Positions 46,829 through 57,695 of a DNA stretch of 64,000 nt are shown here, in pieces; positions within the stretch are counted from its first letter, which is position 1; every line of letters begins with the position of its first letter. This stretch comes from Druceiella hillmani (lineage: Eukaryota > Arthropoda > Insecta > Lepidoptera > Hepialidae), in NCBI GenBank assembly GCA_039881145.1, contig JAYKKI010000013.1, positions 41,435,501 through 41,499,500 on the forward strand. The letters are read 5' to 3'. Both the position numbers and the translations under genes were made by a program. The notes below the pieces were generated by a model, which had not been told where the DNA came from, did no database searches, and saw only the letters and a program-made list of their open reading frames with translations.

Positions 46829-48611
46829 CGAAAACGTAGCTTAAAAACAAGAACGTTATTAAAATTGTTTGTTATGTGTTCATTATCGAAAAATAAGTAT
46901 ATAATTTAGTTGAAGTGATGACTCAATCGAGAGACTCAATTTGTTCATAATTTTGCTTACTATCTTGTTACTTCACTGTAAAAACTCGTACTATCTGGAT
47001 TTTACTAAAACCAAGCTTAAAAACAAGAACGTTATAATAATCGAGACGATCGACTCAATCGAAGACTCAATTTGTTCATAATTTTGCTTACTATTTTGTT
47101 ACTTCACTGTAAAAACTCGTACTCTCTGGATTTTCCTAAAACAAAGCTTAAAAACAAGAACGTTATAATAATCGAGACAATCGACTCAATCGAGAGACTC
47201 AATTTGTTCATATTTTTGCTTATTATTTTGTTACTTCACTGTAAAAACTCGTACTATCTGGATTTTACTAAAACCAAGCTTAAAAACAAGAACGTTATAA
47301 TAATCGAGACGATCGACTCAATCGAGAGACTCAATTTGTTCATAATTTTGCTTATTATTTTGTTACTTCACTGTAAAAACTCGTATTATCTGGATTTTAC
47401 TAAAACCAAGCTTAAAAACAAGAACGTTATAATAATCGAGACGATCGACTCAATCGAGAGACTCAATTTGTTCATAATTTTGCTTAATATTTTGTTACTT
47501 CACTGTAAAAACTCGTACTATCTGGATTTTACTAAAACCAAGCTTAAAAACAAGAACGTTATAATAATCGAGACGATCGACTCAATCGAGAGACTCAATT
47601 TGTTCATAATTTTGCTTAATATTTTGTTACTTCACTGTAAAAACTCGTACTATCTGGATTTTACTAAAACCAAGCTTAAAAACAAGAACGTTATAATAAT
47701 CGAGACGATCGACTCAATCGAGAGACTCAATTTGTTCATAATTTTGCTTAATATTTTGTTACTTCACTGTAAAAACTCGTACTATCTGGATTTTACTAAA
47801 ACCAAGCTTAAAAACAAGAACGTTATAATAATCGAGACAATCGACTCAATCGAGAGACTCAATTTGTTCATAATTTTGCTTATTATTTTGTTACTTCACT
47901 GTAAAAACTCGTACTATCTGAATTTTACTAAAACCAAGCTTAAAAACAAGAACGTTATAATAATCGAGACAATCGACTCAATCGAGAGACTCAATTTGTT
48001 CATAATTTTGCTTAATATTTTGTTACTTCACTGTAAAAACTCGTACTATCTGGATTTTACTAAAACCAAGCTTAAAAACAAGAACGTTATAATAATCGAG
48101 ACGATCGACTCAATCGAGAGACTCAATTTGTTCATAATTTTGCTTAATATTTTGTTACTTCACTGTAAAAACTCGTACTATCTGAATTTTACTAAAACCA
48201 AGCTTAAAAACAAGAACGTTATAATAATCGAGACAATCGACTCAATCGAGAGACTCAATTTGTTCATAATTTTGCTTATTATTTTGTTACTTCACTGTAA
48301 AAACTCGTACTATCTGGATTTTACTAAAACCAAGCTTAAAAACAAGAACGTTATAATAATCGAGACGATCGACTCAATCGAGAGACTCAATTTGTTCATA
48401 ATTTTGCTTATTATTTTGTTACTTCACTGTAAAAACTCGTACTATCTGGATTTTACTAAAATCAAGCTTAAAAACAAGAACGTTATAATAATCGAGACGA
48501 TCGACTCAATCGAGAGACTCAATTCGGTCGTAATTTTCGTATTCCCTTATTAGCTCACTGTGAAAATGTGTACTATTCACTGAAAAGTAGCTTAAAACAA
48601 GAACGTTTTCA
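46829..48611. repeat. Tandem repeat, 132 bp x 12, flanked by decayed units
   Basis: TTGTTCATA starts at 46941, 47072 (131 bp, one base lost), then every 132 bp to 48392, with a partial unit at 48524. Unit: TTTTGTTACTTCACTGTAAA, AAGCTTAAAAACAAGAACG, TTATAATAATCGAGAC, GACTCAATCGAGAGACTCAA. Decayed units flank the array on both sides. Since 132 is divisible by three, one frame stays open for 493 codons (47072-48553), giving a 44-residue repeat LLLHCKNSYYLDFTKTKLKN followed by KNVIIIETIDSIERLN. That frame starts at TTG, contains no ATG, and most variable sites between units change the amino acid (N/I/T, D/N), so it is not treated as a gene. Confidence 0.96.
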
Positions 48612-49211
48612 AAATTTTATATTTAATATTCTTTTTCAGAAAATAAGGCTATATTACTGAATTCACTCCATTCAATGCAAATTCGTATTATTTTATTGCT
48701 TTATAAATTTTAATAAAATAATTAAATTGTAGTACCAATTTTGGGCGTGTTCTCATTACGTTCGAAGTGACATCTAAATTGAGTCTGGTTCTTTTGTAAG
48801 TCTTCTAGATCAATTGTTCAACAATTTGTTTATATCTTCGAATTTAGAAAAACTGATGAAATTTCTGAGTTTTTTTGCGATTCAAATCTATGAAGATGTG
48901 ATGTGTACGTAACCGACGCTATCTGCATATTTTATCCTCTAATGTATTAATTAATCTTAGCATGTGACGTAATCAGAGGTGCTAATGGCCTCGGATTACG
49001 CTCTGAACAACCTTCTCATCATCCTTATCTCCAAATGTGATACGTCATTTTATGAACACGCATTTACGGCATATACTGCTAGATTGTAGAATAAATAGGA
49101 TGATTGCACTGTCAATATACGCATTTAAATGCTATCTGAAAATCCAGACCTTACGTAATTTTTCTTACCTTGGCCTTTTTTTCTCTCTTCGTTCTATATT
49201 TGTATGAATTA
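48612..49211. other. No feature seen
   Basis: AT-rich single-copy sequence; nothing recognised. Confidence 0.5.
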
Positions 49212-49651
49212 CAGTTGACCCGCCGTGATCCGGCCATTGTCTAATCCGGCACCCCCTATAATCCGACACGTCTTTAATAGTACATACAAAGCATTTTGTC
49301 GGATTACAGTGTACTCCTTTTCAAAAAATTCCGAACTACAAGGGGTCGGTGGCAATACACTATAGTTCGACAAATCGGATCAACCCACAATACATTCAAA
49401 GCATTTTGTCGGATTACAAGGTACTCCTTTTCAAAAAATTCCGAACTACAAGGGTCGGTGGTAATACACTATTGTTCGGCAAATCGGATCAACCCACTAT
49501 ACATACAAAGCATTTTGTCGGATTACAAGGTACTCCTTTTCAAAAAATTCTGAACTACAAGGGGTCGGTGGCAATACACTATAGTTCGACAAATTAGATC
49601 AACCCACAACGCCTTGCAAAAAACGATTGCCGGATTACCGCGGGTTAACTG
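49212..49651. mobile_element. pogo/Tigger-type MITE with internal tandem triplication
   Basis: Terminal inverted repeats CAGTTGACCCGCCGTGATCC (49212) and, on the other strand, CAGTTAACCCGCGGTAATCC (49651) match at about 23 of 28 positions. Both ends abut TA (49210-49211 and 49652-49653), the target duplication of Tc1/mariner/pogo elements; CAGTTGACCC ends are known for Tigger elements. The interior is occupied by three ~109-bp repeats. There is no transposase. Confidence 0.8.
49290..49610. repeat. Tandem repeat, ~109 bp x 3, inside the MITE
   Basis: GTCGGATTACA recurs at 49298, 49408 and 49517. Units share GTACTCCTTTTCAAAAAATTC, GAACTACAAGGG and CAAAT(C/T)(G/A)GATCAACCCAC. The repeat unit itself contains GGATTACA similar to the terminal repeat, so the triplication may have started from misaligned subterminal repeats. 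Confidence 0.92.
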
Positions 49652-50014
49652 TACCTAATTTTATTGGGATACCTTATCGAGAGCATTTAATGACAGTAAC
49701 CATTGTGAAAAGTGGATAGTGATGAACATGCTTTTGCCAAAACGAAGACGAACACAGGTTAAAGTTAAAAAAAATGGTTTCTGCTAAATCTTAATGATCC
49801 TTGCCACATCACGAACGATTCGACAAATTAGATCAACCCACAACGCCTTGCAAAAAACGTTTGTCGGATTACCGCGGGTCAACTATCGAGAGCGTTTAAT
49901 GACAGTAACTATTGTGAAAAGTGGATAGTGATGAACATGCTTTTGCCAAAACGAAGACGAACACAGGTTAAAGTGGTTATTGCTAAATCTTAATGATCCT
50001 TGCCACATCACGAA
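49585..50014. repeat. Tandem duplication of the MITE 3' end plus flank, ~234 bp x 2
   Basis: TTCGACAAATTAGATCAACC starts at 49585 and at 49819. Each copy carries the MITE's right terminal repeat followed by the same non-MITE flank (TATCGAGAGC(A/G)TTTAATGAC to CCACATCACGAAC). Copy 2 lacks about 25 bp just after the terminal repeat. The duplication therefore post-dates the MITE insertion. Confidence 0.9.
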
Positions 50015-50635
50015 CACTCTCGAAACGGCGCTACTGTACTGTACATTGATGCATACAGCAATTATGACAAAAATAACACGACAAAGCGATTTATTGTTAC
50101 GAGAATCTGGAGCGTGACCACGTCCATTGTATCGGTGCAAAGCACAGCGGCACACTATTGAGTCTATTGGCGCGTATGCTTTTTGTTGGCGGTGAAATGT
50201 TAATTTTTATTGAAAAAAAAAACGAACGGATTTGACTGCTAGGTTTGTGTAGATAACTCTTGTATAGTGCGGAAGCGCAGTAAAGGTTAAGTCGCTTTTC
50301 TTATTTGTTAAGAAACAAGTGTATTTCAACACAGTTTTCTTTTATTTAATTGAAAGGAAATGTTTAAAAAAAATTGTTTTTGGTAGTTACAGAGGCCGTT
50401 CATAATTTATTTTATATAAAACAAGGAACTTGAATAATCAAGAAAAAGAAGATATAGGAAGAAGTAAGAAATTGCGTGATGACGTTTAAAATTTGACATT
50501 TGATAGCCGAATGTTGTAAAAGCCTAGTAGTAAAAGCATATTTTAAATATTATTGCTAAATTAGTCATAAACGGCCCTTATAACTTTAATGTATATATAA
50601 TTTTATAAGTATACTTTAATAAAATAAGAAAAAAA
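50015..50635. other. No gene recognised
   Basis: Single-copy sequence, AT-rich after 50190. The minus-strand frame 50155-49883 overlaps the duplication and has no known domain. Confidence 0.5.
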
Positions 50636-51372
50636 CATTGAAAAATAATCTTTGACTTAAATGCACTTGTATTCGTCGGGACAGGTCTTCCGCATTAAAA
50701 GTTTTAAAAAGTACAGTTTTACATTTGTTATATATCGTTTTAAAGACAATTCTTTGATAACAAAAAAAAAACGGTGAAAAATCATTTTTAACTTAAGTGA
50801 GCGGATCGGATACAACGACGGGACATGTCCCCTGCCCAGCGGATCGGATACAACGACGGGACATGTCCCCTGCCCAGCGGATCGGATATAACGACGGGAC
50901 ATGTCCCCTGCCCGGCGGATCGGATACAATGACGGGACATGTCCCCTGCCCAGCGAGCATTGAGAATTTTAAAAGAGAATAATTTTACATCTTTTACGTA
51001 TTGTTTTTACGAGTAAAATAATCAGTGAAAAATTATCTTTAATTTAAGATCTGTTATCCCGCGAGATATGTCTCCCGCATTGAGAGTTTTAAAAAAGTAC
51101 AATTTTAAACCTTTATCGATCGGCTTTATGAGTATTTTTTGATAAACAAAAAAGAAACAGTGAAAATGATCTTTAACTAAGTGCGCTTATATCCCACAGG
51201 ACATGTCTATCCATAAAAATGTAAAAAAAGTACAATTTTATATCTGTTATACATCGGTTTTATGAGTATTCTTTAATAAATATAAAAAAGCGAAAAATTA
51301 TCTTTAAGTATGCTTGTATCCCACAGAATTTGTCTCGCACACTAAATTAAAAAAAGTACAATTTTAAATTTT
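50636..51372. repeat. Degenerate tandem repeat, ~130-137 bp x 5
   Basis: Units recur with AAAAAGTACA(A/G)TTTTA at about 50707, 51093, 51226 and 51352 (AGAATAATTTTAC at about 50979 is the decayed equivalent), each followed by AACAGTGAAAAAT(T/G)ATCTTTAA and a TATCCCACAGGACATGTCT-like element. The second unit is expanded by the 38-bp array at 50801-50953. Confidence 0.8.
50801..50953. repeat. Nested tandem repeat, 38 bp x 4
   Basis: GCGGATCGGATACAACGACG starts at 50801, 50839, 50877 and 50915, followed in each by GGGACATGTCCCCTGCCCA. Each unit contains the 12-bp perfect palindrome GGGACATGTCCC. The array is much more GC-rich than its surroundings and nearly invariant, so it is recent. It is embedded in, and derived from, the ACAGGACATGTCT segment of the ~133-bp repeat. 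Frames across it on both strands are repeat artefacts. Confidence 0.95.
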
Positions 51373-52162
51373 CGCAGCAAAGGTTACTTCAAAGACGTAT
51401 ATCCCAAAAGGCAAAACGTATATCGAAATGTCAAAAAATTTACAAACACTTATAAAAGTCATTTAAATTAAAGTCTGTATTTCAGTTTAAATACTTACTT
51501 CTCCTTCAAAGTAGAACCACTTTCATTAAGCTTTACATATTAAAAATTTGCTTTGCAAATATTTTAATATACTGTATAATGACTCCATTTCATTACTTAT
51601 ATGCTGGGTGTTTGACTTTAACTAACTTTTACCATTGACGTCAGCGACTACTTGGCCAGTAATTTTATTCTCTATTTTGGAATTAAATTTTGTTATATTA
51701 ATGATCTAGTCTGCTTTAAATAGTTTCCCCTTGTGGCTTTTATTTTTAGACTGAAATAAACCTATTGCGGATATCTCAATTTTGAATTTCGTGCTGTTTC
51801 CACTAAACCTTCATCGATCGAAGACACCAAATCTGAGGTCACCTTGAAAATTTATATATCTATGAGTATATGGTATTTGTTGGCGCTCTGGGAGCCACAT
51901 TCTTATTGAATAAGATGAAGACGAAACTTGGTACAAGCAAGGCTTAGATCAAAATCTAAATCAAATTCGTAGTTACGCAAGATTTGTCCGATATTTTCAA
52001 CATGACAGTATTTGAAATGTAAAGAGAGCATTAAAATGTATTTTACCAAAGAAGTAAACAAGTGATAGATTGTTAAAAATAACTTTTGAAACACTACTAC
52101 TAGTGTTAAAAAAATATTTCCATCGCTTACTGGAAAAATAAGAAACGCAAACTCCAGTTCAA
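51373..52162. other. No gene recognised
   Basis: AT-rich single-copy sequence; nothing supported. Confidence 0.5.
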
Positions 52163-52672
52163 CTCGTATAACTCCATACTAATTACGAAATCTTCATAAA
52201 ATCATTTAATTTTCATAAATATTTCTTTAATAAATGCTACATTTCATTCCATACTTGAATTCATTAACGAAAGTCTCGCTAATTATTTGATTAATATCGC
52301 AATTTAAACTAGATACGTAGATAACGTAGTACAACAAAATTAATTGCTTAACAAGTTGCGTGTTACTTATATAATAAAATAAAAATTAGATTTTATTAAA
52401 AAATGTGCCACTTGTATAACTCCATACTAATTACGAAATCTTCATAACATAATTTAATTTTCAAAAATATTTCTTTAAGAAGTAATACATTTCATTCCAT
52501 ATTTTAGTGAATTAATTAACGAAAATCTCGCTAATTATTTGATTAATATCGCAATTTAAACTAGATACGTAGATAACGTCGTACAACAAAATTAATTGTT
52601 TAACAAGTTGCTACTAGCAGATGGATTTTTGTTACTTATATAATAAAATAAAAATTAGATTTTATTAAGAAA
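52163..52672. repeat. Two-copy tandem duplication, ~248 bp
   Basis: GTATAACTCCATACTAATTA starts at about 52167 and 52415. Both share TCTCGCTAATTATTTGATTA, TTTAAACTAGATACGTAGAT and TTATATAATAAAATAAAAAT. The second copy carries an insertion, TACTAGCAGATGGATTTT. Confidence 0.9.
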
Positions 52673-53116
52673 TGTATGAAGTGTCTACTGAAGTCAACTA
52701 GATGGCGCTATATTTTAATTTTATTTTTTGTATTTTCACAAACCGAAATGTGATTTCAGAAATGGATTCTCAAATGGAAAATAGTTTCCTTCAATATTTT
52801 TCTCGTTATCGTTTTTTACTTCAAATTCACCTTTCCAACTTGGATGATTTTATTTCATGTTTCTTCAATATTTATCGGTTGGAATTTTCGAGAATTTTAC
52901 CACTTTCTCGAAAATAGATATATTAGATTTACGCTTACTAATAACAACTAAACCATAATTGTCATTTCTGTTACCTATGGAACTGTGAACTGTTGGCTTA
53001 ATATTAAAAATAATTCAAAAACTTGTGCGATGAAATGGCCTTTAATAGAGCTTGTGACATTCGCTTGTAAAGAAGCTAAATTAAGATTATTTCAAAACAA
53101 ACACATTTAAGTATTT
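52673..53116. other. No gene recognised
   Basis: AT-rich. TAGATGGCGCTA at 52699-52710 is an exact second copy of the 12-mer at 26887-26898. No exon supported. Confidence 0.45.
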
Positions 53117-53347
53117 TTACGGAACGTTTTCTGCGAGGTCGCTCCACAAATGATCGTTTAGCTGATGATTTGACTGACAACAATGTATATGGGCGTGCAC
53201 GATGATCGCGTCATCATCGAAGATGCCGTGCGGGCGCGCTGGCGGCCTTGCGCGGCCACTTGACCCGAGGGCTTCCCACGTACGATGATACAACGAGGCA
53301 TAGAAGCTGGCTTCGGTGTGGGCTGTCTGACATAGGTTCCGATCTTG
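53117..53347 (-). CDS. Unassigned open frame, possible isolated exon
   Basis: A 76-codon minus-strand frame runs from just after TGA (53350-53348) to TAA (53119-53117). It reads TAHTEASFYASLYHRTWEAL, GSSGRARPPARPHGIFDDDA, IIVHAHIHCCQSNHQLND and HLWSDLAENVP. Third positions are strongly G/C in the first two thirds, unlike the flanks, and the residue mix looks protein-like. It has no ATG; an internal ATGTCAG near 53322 could be a splice acceptor. An overlapping ATG-less 69-codon frame exists in another phase. I recognise no domain; it could be a lone exon, a gene relic or chance in a GC-rich patch. Confidence 0.22.
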   Translation of the reverse strand, partial: QDRNLCQTAHTEASFYASLYHRTWEALGSSGRARPPARPHGIFDDDAIIVHAHIHCCQSNHQLNDHLWSDLAENVP

Positions 53348-53449
53348 TCACAGGATTTGGTTAACACTTTGGAGCGTGGACGGTGATTGTTGCTTCCGCT
53401 AGTGTGATTAATGATTTAAATCAACTGCAAAAACTTAATTTACACTTAC
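53348..53449. other. No feature seen
   Basis: Short spacer between the open frame and a possible mobile-element end. Confidence 0.4.
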
Positions 53450-53566
53450 TTTCAGCTGCTTGGCAACAGATCTTGAAAGGTGGATCTACCCACCCCACCT
53501 CTTCACCTTACGAGGGAAGTGGAGTCCCAGAAAAAACCAATATAGCAACGCCGGGTACTTAGCTAG
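53450..53566 (+). mobile_element. Possible end of a Helitron-like element
   Basis: GGAGTCCCAGAAAAAACCAA and TATAGCAACGCCGGGTACTT followed by AGCTAG (CTAG at 53563-53566) resembles the CCGGGT..CTAG 3' ends common in lepidopteran Helitron-like repeats. There is no second copy in the window and no 5' end was found, so this rests on resemblance only. Confidence 0.3.
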
Positions 53567-55284
53567 CTTATTAAAATAATAAGACAATATTATCTACCAA
53601 AGATTTTTTTGTTTTATTTTTAAAGTAGCACTCAAAGCTGAAATAACTGGTAGTTATATCTGACAATATAAGTAATCGATTGTTTGGCCATACCGTCCTT
53701 ATAAATGAGCAATAAGTTTTATTAATAATGATAAGCGTTTGCATACTTACTAAGGATATAAGTCATTACCTGTACTTGTACATATCCTATGTTATTTAAC
53801 GTCATAACAATTGTTTTATCTGTGTTATTTACACGAAAGTAGTTTAAGTTAAGGTGCATAATTTACTTTCAAGTTATATTTAAAATAATATAATGTGATG
53901 CTTATATCTTAAAACTCCCACGCAACGCAATTTTGTCGCCATCCAAAAAAATAATCACCTATATAAAAACTATAACAATAAATTAGTTTCATTGACCTAA
54001 GCACATATCATTATAACTACCAAAACCGGTCCTGTCTGTCCTGTCCTTTACAAACACCAATTCGAGACATTTTTATGATAATTCGTAAAGTCAAAAAAAC
54101 TAAAATGGGAGCACCTACGACACAACAGAATTAGGAAATGGATGCGGTGGTGGAAAGGAAGTATGTACGGAAGAAACGTGGATCACCAGATTGTGAGAGA
54201 TGATGCAATTTGAGAGAATTTTTAAACACGGACCACTGTGGGTGGGTGGGTGCACTAATCGATTCCATAATCTGGTTGCGTGGAAAATAGAGGATTCATT
54301 AGTGGTGACTTGTTCCGTGTTGAGGTACCATAGAGTGTTTTAGTCTTAGGAACGTAATATGCTGAAGAATAAAAGAGTCTAGATCTGAGATATGATGGAA
54401 AACAGTGAAGGCAAAACCTTGTGAAGGATACGCGGATTTTTTTATTCGCGTATTTTTTAATCGTTTTTTGATGATTATCATTTTTAGAGTTATGTAAAAG
54501 GGAAAAACATGGATGCTTTATAGGATCACTTATTAGATGACCTGTTTTCGCACAGCCGTTTTTATAAAAAAAACTGTTGTGACATTGGAAGTTTGCATTT
54601 GGTATAATATTGAAGTTTATTGACCCGAATATTTCATAATAATGAGAAAATTAAAAAATATTTTCCTGAGAACTTTGGAGGGACCAGTTTGATGTAGAAA
54701 AATGCTTCAAATGGGGGTGTGGTGTCAATTGAAATGGCTAATTACAAGGATTTCAGCTAGTTATTTCAGAATTGTGTACAAGATACTTATGGAGACATGT
54801 TTGGAAATGTTCACAAAAATATGTTTCTCCCCATCTGCTGAAAGTGCTAAATTTAAAATTGCAAAAAAATAGAATTACTAATAGTTACCCTGAAGTTTAC
54901 TGGAAAGCTAGGGCGATGATTTTAAATCTCATAGTTTTTTTTGAGAAAGTCACCAAAATTTTACACCCATAAAAGATGTAGTAAACAATATGTAGTTTTA
55001 AATAATATCAAATGTTATATATGACAATGCTCGGTATATCATTAACTGACAAAATAACCAACAAATCCATACCCGACCAACTCAAAATTAAGATCAAATT
55101 ATCAACCAACTGCTATCAATGAGTTCTCGATTACTTTGACTAAATAGCTCGTAGAGCGCCAAATAACCTATATTAACTGATTGTTGTAGGAAAAGTACCT
55201 AAAAAAAGGGCAAAAGACCTCGCAATCACTGATTTTTAACAAATCACTTGTAGGACCTAACTCCTCAATATTTTAGGGAAACGT
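53567..55284. other. No gene recognised
   Basis: AT-rich single-copy sequence. 54090-54310 is less AT-rich. Frames at 54299-54481 (minus) and 54772-54972 (plus) resemble nothing known. Confidence 0.45.
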
Positions 55285-55374
55285 ATGAAAAAAATTTGTT
55301 TCGACTTACGTCGATTCCGATTTACGTCACTAATTTCTGGAACCTAACATGCCGTAAGTACGAGGACTGTCTGT
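55285..55374 (-). mobile_element. Truncated pogo/mariner-type element end
   Basis: On the minus strand, after TA (55375-55376), the sequence begins CAGACAGTCCTCGTACTTAC and later has GACGTAAATCGGAATCGACG. CAGnCAGTCCTCG..TTACG ends next to TA are typical of Tc1/mariner/pogo-related MITEs. The opposite end was not found, so the element is truncated or its left part is unrecognisable. Confidence 0.35.
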
Positions 55375-56194
55375 ACTTGTTTTTCTTGGGGCATACAGGT
55401 GTTTTCTTCGTGCTTACTTTTCTGCACCAGACAATTTAATATTCTGTTATTTATGGCATTTGTCCTTACGTGTGTCGTTTATAGAAATCGGTAATGACGA
55501 TGTTTGTAATTTATTTTATGCGAGTTATTTATGCAAATATCAGTTTATGACCTGTGTCCTGGAATGCGCCCACGTGTACCTCGCGCTCCATAAATATAGA
55601 TTTCCTTTGGTTACGGCGTAAACAAACAATTGCGTATTTTGCTGTTATTGTGTTGTTTGTTGTTATTTGTTTGTAGATCTATCGCAATTGAGATGAAATC
55701 ATATATTATGTAATTTCTATTCATAATTTTGTTATTTTAGATGTAAGTGTTCGTAGTACGGAAAGTCTTCAAATAAATGCATATTGAAGAGTCTTGGACC
55801 GGTAATATTGATTTGGTTGAAATAATTTATTTCATCACACCTCATGAAGCTAAGGAGATAACTGTGTTTTACTAGTTTATATGTATGTGTATTTGTTCAT
55901 GTTTGTTTGTGGAAATGAAAAGTCCAGATAAATTAACTGGATTTAATAAAAGAAGTGTTAAAAATCTCAGCCAAGCGAGTGTCGCTGTGTATGTTATGAA
56001 AAATTGTAATTTAAAAGAAATAAAAAAACGCTTTTGTAGCAACATGAACAAAAAATTTAAAAAATATACCTTAGAAATAACAATTTTGGTAAATGGCGTA
56101 AGGATATCTCACAACTCGGTATAACTGAATTTATTTTAACTGTTTTTAATATTATTACGTTTTCTATTTTAATAATAAAGAAAATATAGTCAAA
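55375..56194. other. No gene recognised
   Basis: Mixed composition; 55480-55640 is less AT-rich and holds ATGCAAAT at 55531-55538. The 79-codon frame at 55885-56124 has no known domain. Confidence 0.45.
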
Positions 56195-56717
56195 TCATCA
56201 TATCATCTTCATCATATCATCATCATATATATTAATACGCTAAGGTTAAGATGTTACTCTCCCTTTTTAGAAAAAACCTCACAACTAATCCACATAAATT
56301 ATATATCATTTTATAGATAATTGCTTGCTCTACCGGCATCCACAACTAAAAAATTTATTATTGCTATTGTTTTTGCAAATTAATTAATTATTAAAATTAT
56401 ATACACAAAACAGCAATGCTGCCATCTAACGGCTCAACGTCAATACGATTGACGGTCGGTAAAATTTTTGTTTAATTTCAAATCCACTCACGTATAAATA
56501 AAGTGGCGCTTTAGCTCAATGCTTTTGATACTTGCGCCTCTATATGTCAATTTTAGTAAAATATTTGTTTGATCTGTCATCTGAGCTTCATAATGGAATA
56601 AAAACGTAATAAGCAGTGTGCAAAATTAGAAATGAATTGAATACCTGCAATCAATTTTGATTTATTAAATTGAGTTGAATAATTTATAATGCGAAGACTT
56701 CGCACGGGTCACGCTAG
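56195..56717 (+). mobile_element. Helitron-like non-autonomous element, family A copy 2
   Basis: Starts TCATCATATCATC after an A and ends with the hairpin TGCGAAGACTTCGCA (56689-56703), CGGGTCACG and CTAG (56714-56717) followed by T. It aligns with the reverse complement of 70-651 through CGCTAAGGTTAAGATGTTAC, TTGCTTGCTCTACCGGCATC, GCTGCCATCTAACGGCTCAA and GTGGCGCTTTAGCTCAATGC. Both ends obey the A|T insertion rule. No coding capacity. Confidence 0.78.
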
Positions 56718-57080
56718 TATCCTATTATTAAGCTAGTCTGCCGTAAACGAAGCGTCAGCTCGCTTATTAACGAATTGTCTATTTTACGTTTCTATTGATT
56801 AACGATTACATTATTTTAAACAGGAAACACGTATTCTACATTTAAATAAGCCGTTGTTCTTACGTATAGAAATCCATATATAGAAATCGTGGCTCGCTTC
56901 ATCGTTTCTTGAAAGGATCGTGCGGGCGCCTTTGTTTTTTTTGTTTACAAATTCTAACCTTCGAGATGTTCCTTGTTCAAAATGGAAGTGGCGTTTTTGG
57001 CAAAGGTTTTTGAAGTGTAACTTCCTTAGTAGCGTTATTGAAAAACAAAAATTAAGAGATGTGGCTAGGAAGTAATATGG
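56718..57080. other. No feature seen
   Basis: Mixed-composition spacer between two elements; nothing recognised. Confidence 0.5.
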
Positions 57081-57695
57081 TTTTTAGGGTTATGTAGCTA
57101 AATGGCAAAAATGGGATCCTTATAATTTCGTTATGCCCCTCTGTCCGTATGTTACAGCAATTTTACTCGGAGACTATTGGTAATATATAGATGAATTTTG
57201 GATGGTAGGCGTCTTCTATGAAATGCTGTACAATGAAATAGTGGAATTATGAAAAAAATAATATTAGGGGTGGCATTCCATACATGTCACTGAGGGATGA
57301 AAAAAAATTTCAGCGCACATAGGCTTGTGGGGTATCGTTAGATAGGTCTTAAAATGATATAGAGGTCCCAAAATATTTTTTTGAAGTCAATAGTTGGTGG
57401 GATATGCGCTTCTAAAAAGTCTTAAAAAGTATGTTTCTCGCCCTCTAACTTTTCAAGTAATACGTAAAATTCGTAAAAAAATTAAGGTTTGCAGAACCTA
57501 AAATAAAGTTTTAACGAAAATTCATTTGAATAATATATGTTGTGTAGTTTTAGAGATATGGTATCTTTTCGGTACCGAACGCAGTAACAAGCTCTTTTTC
57601 ACGGTGCCTTTCAGAAATACAAACTTATAAGTTTAGTATTGTTTGGTGCTATGGAACCTTTCGTACGCGAGTCCGACTCGCAATTAACCGGTTTT
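57081..57695 (+). mobile_element. Interspersed element (GGGTTCCG type), near full length
   Basis: Begins TTTTTAGGGTTATGTAGCTA and ends CTATGGAACCTTTCGTACGC-GAGTCCGACTCGCAATTAACCGG (57667-57690). Both ends are, from memory, those of a very abundant lepidopteran repeat whose class I cannot state. The interior matches 45010-45416 (reverse) and shares the GGGGTATCGTTAGATAGGTC block with the array at 2.7-3.3 kb. Confidence 0.7.

Noticed and set aside
47072..48553. 493-residue protein gene
   Set aside because: The frame is created by a 132-bp (3 x 44) repeat, begins at TTG, has no ATG, and the variable sites between units mostly change the residue.
50801..50953. CRISPR array
   Set aside because: The 38-bp units are contiguous with no unique spacers, and all other evidence is eukaryotic.
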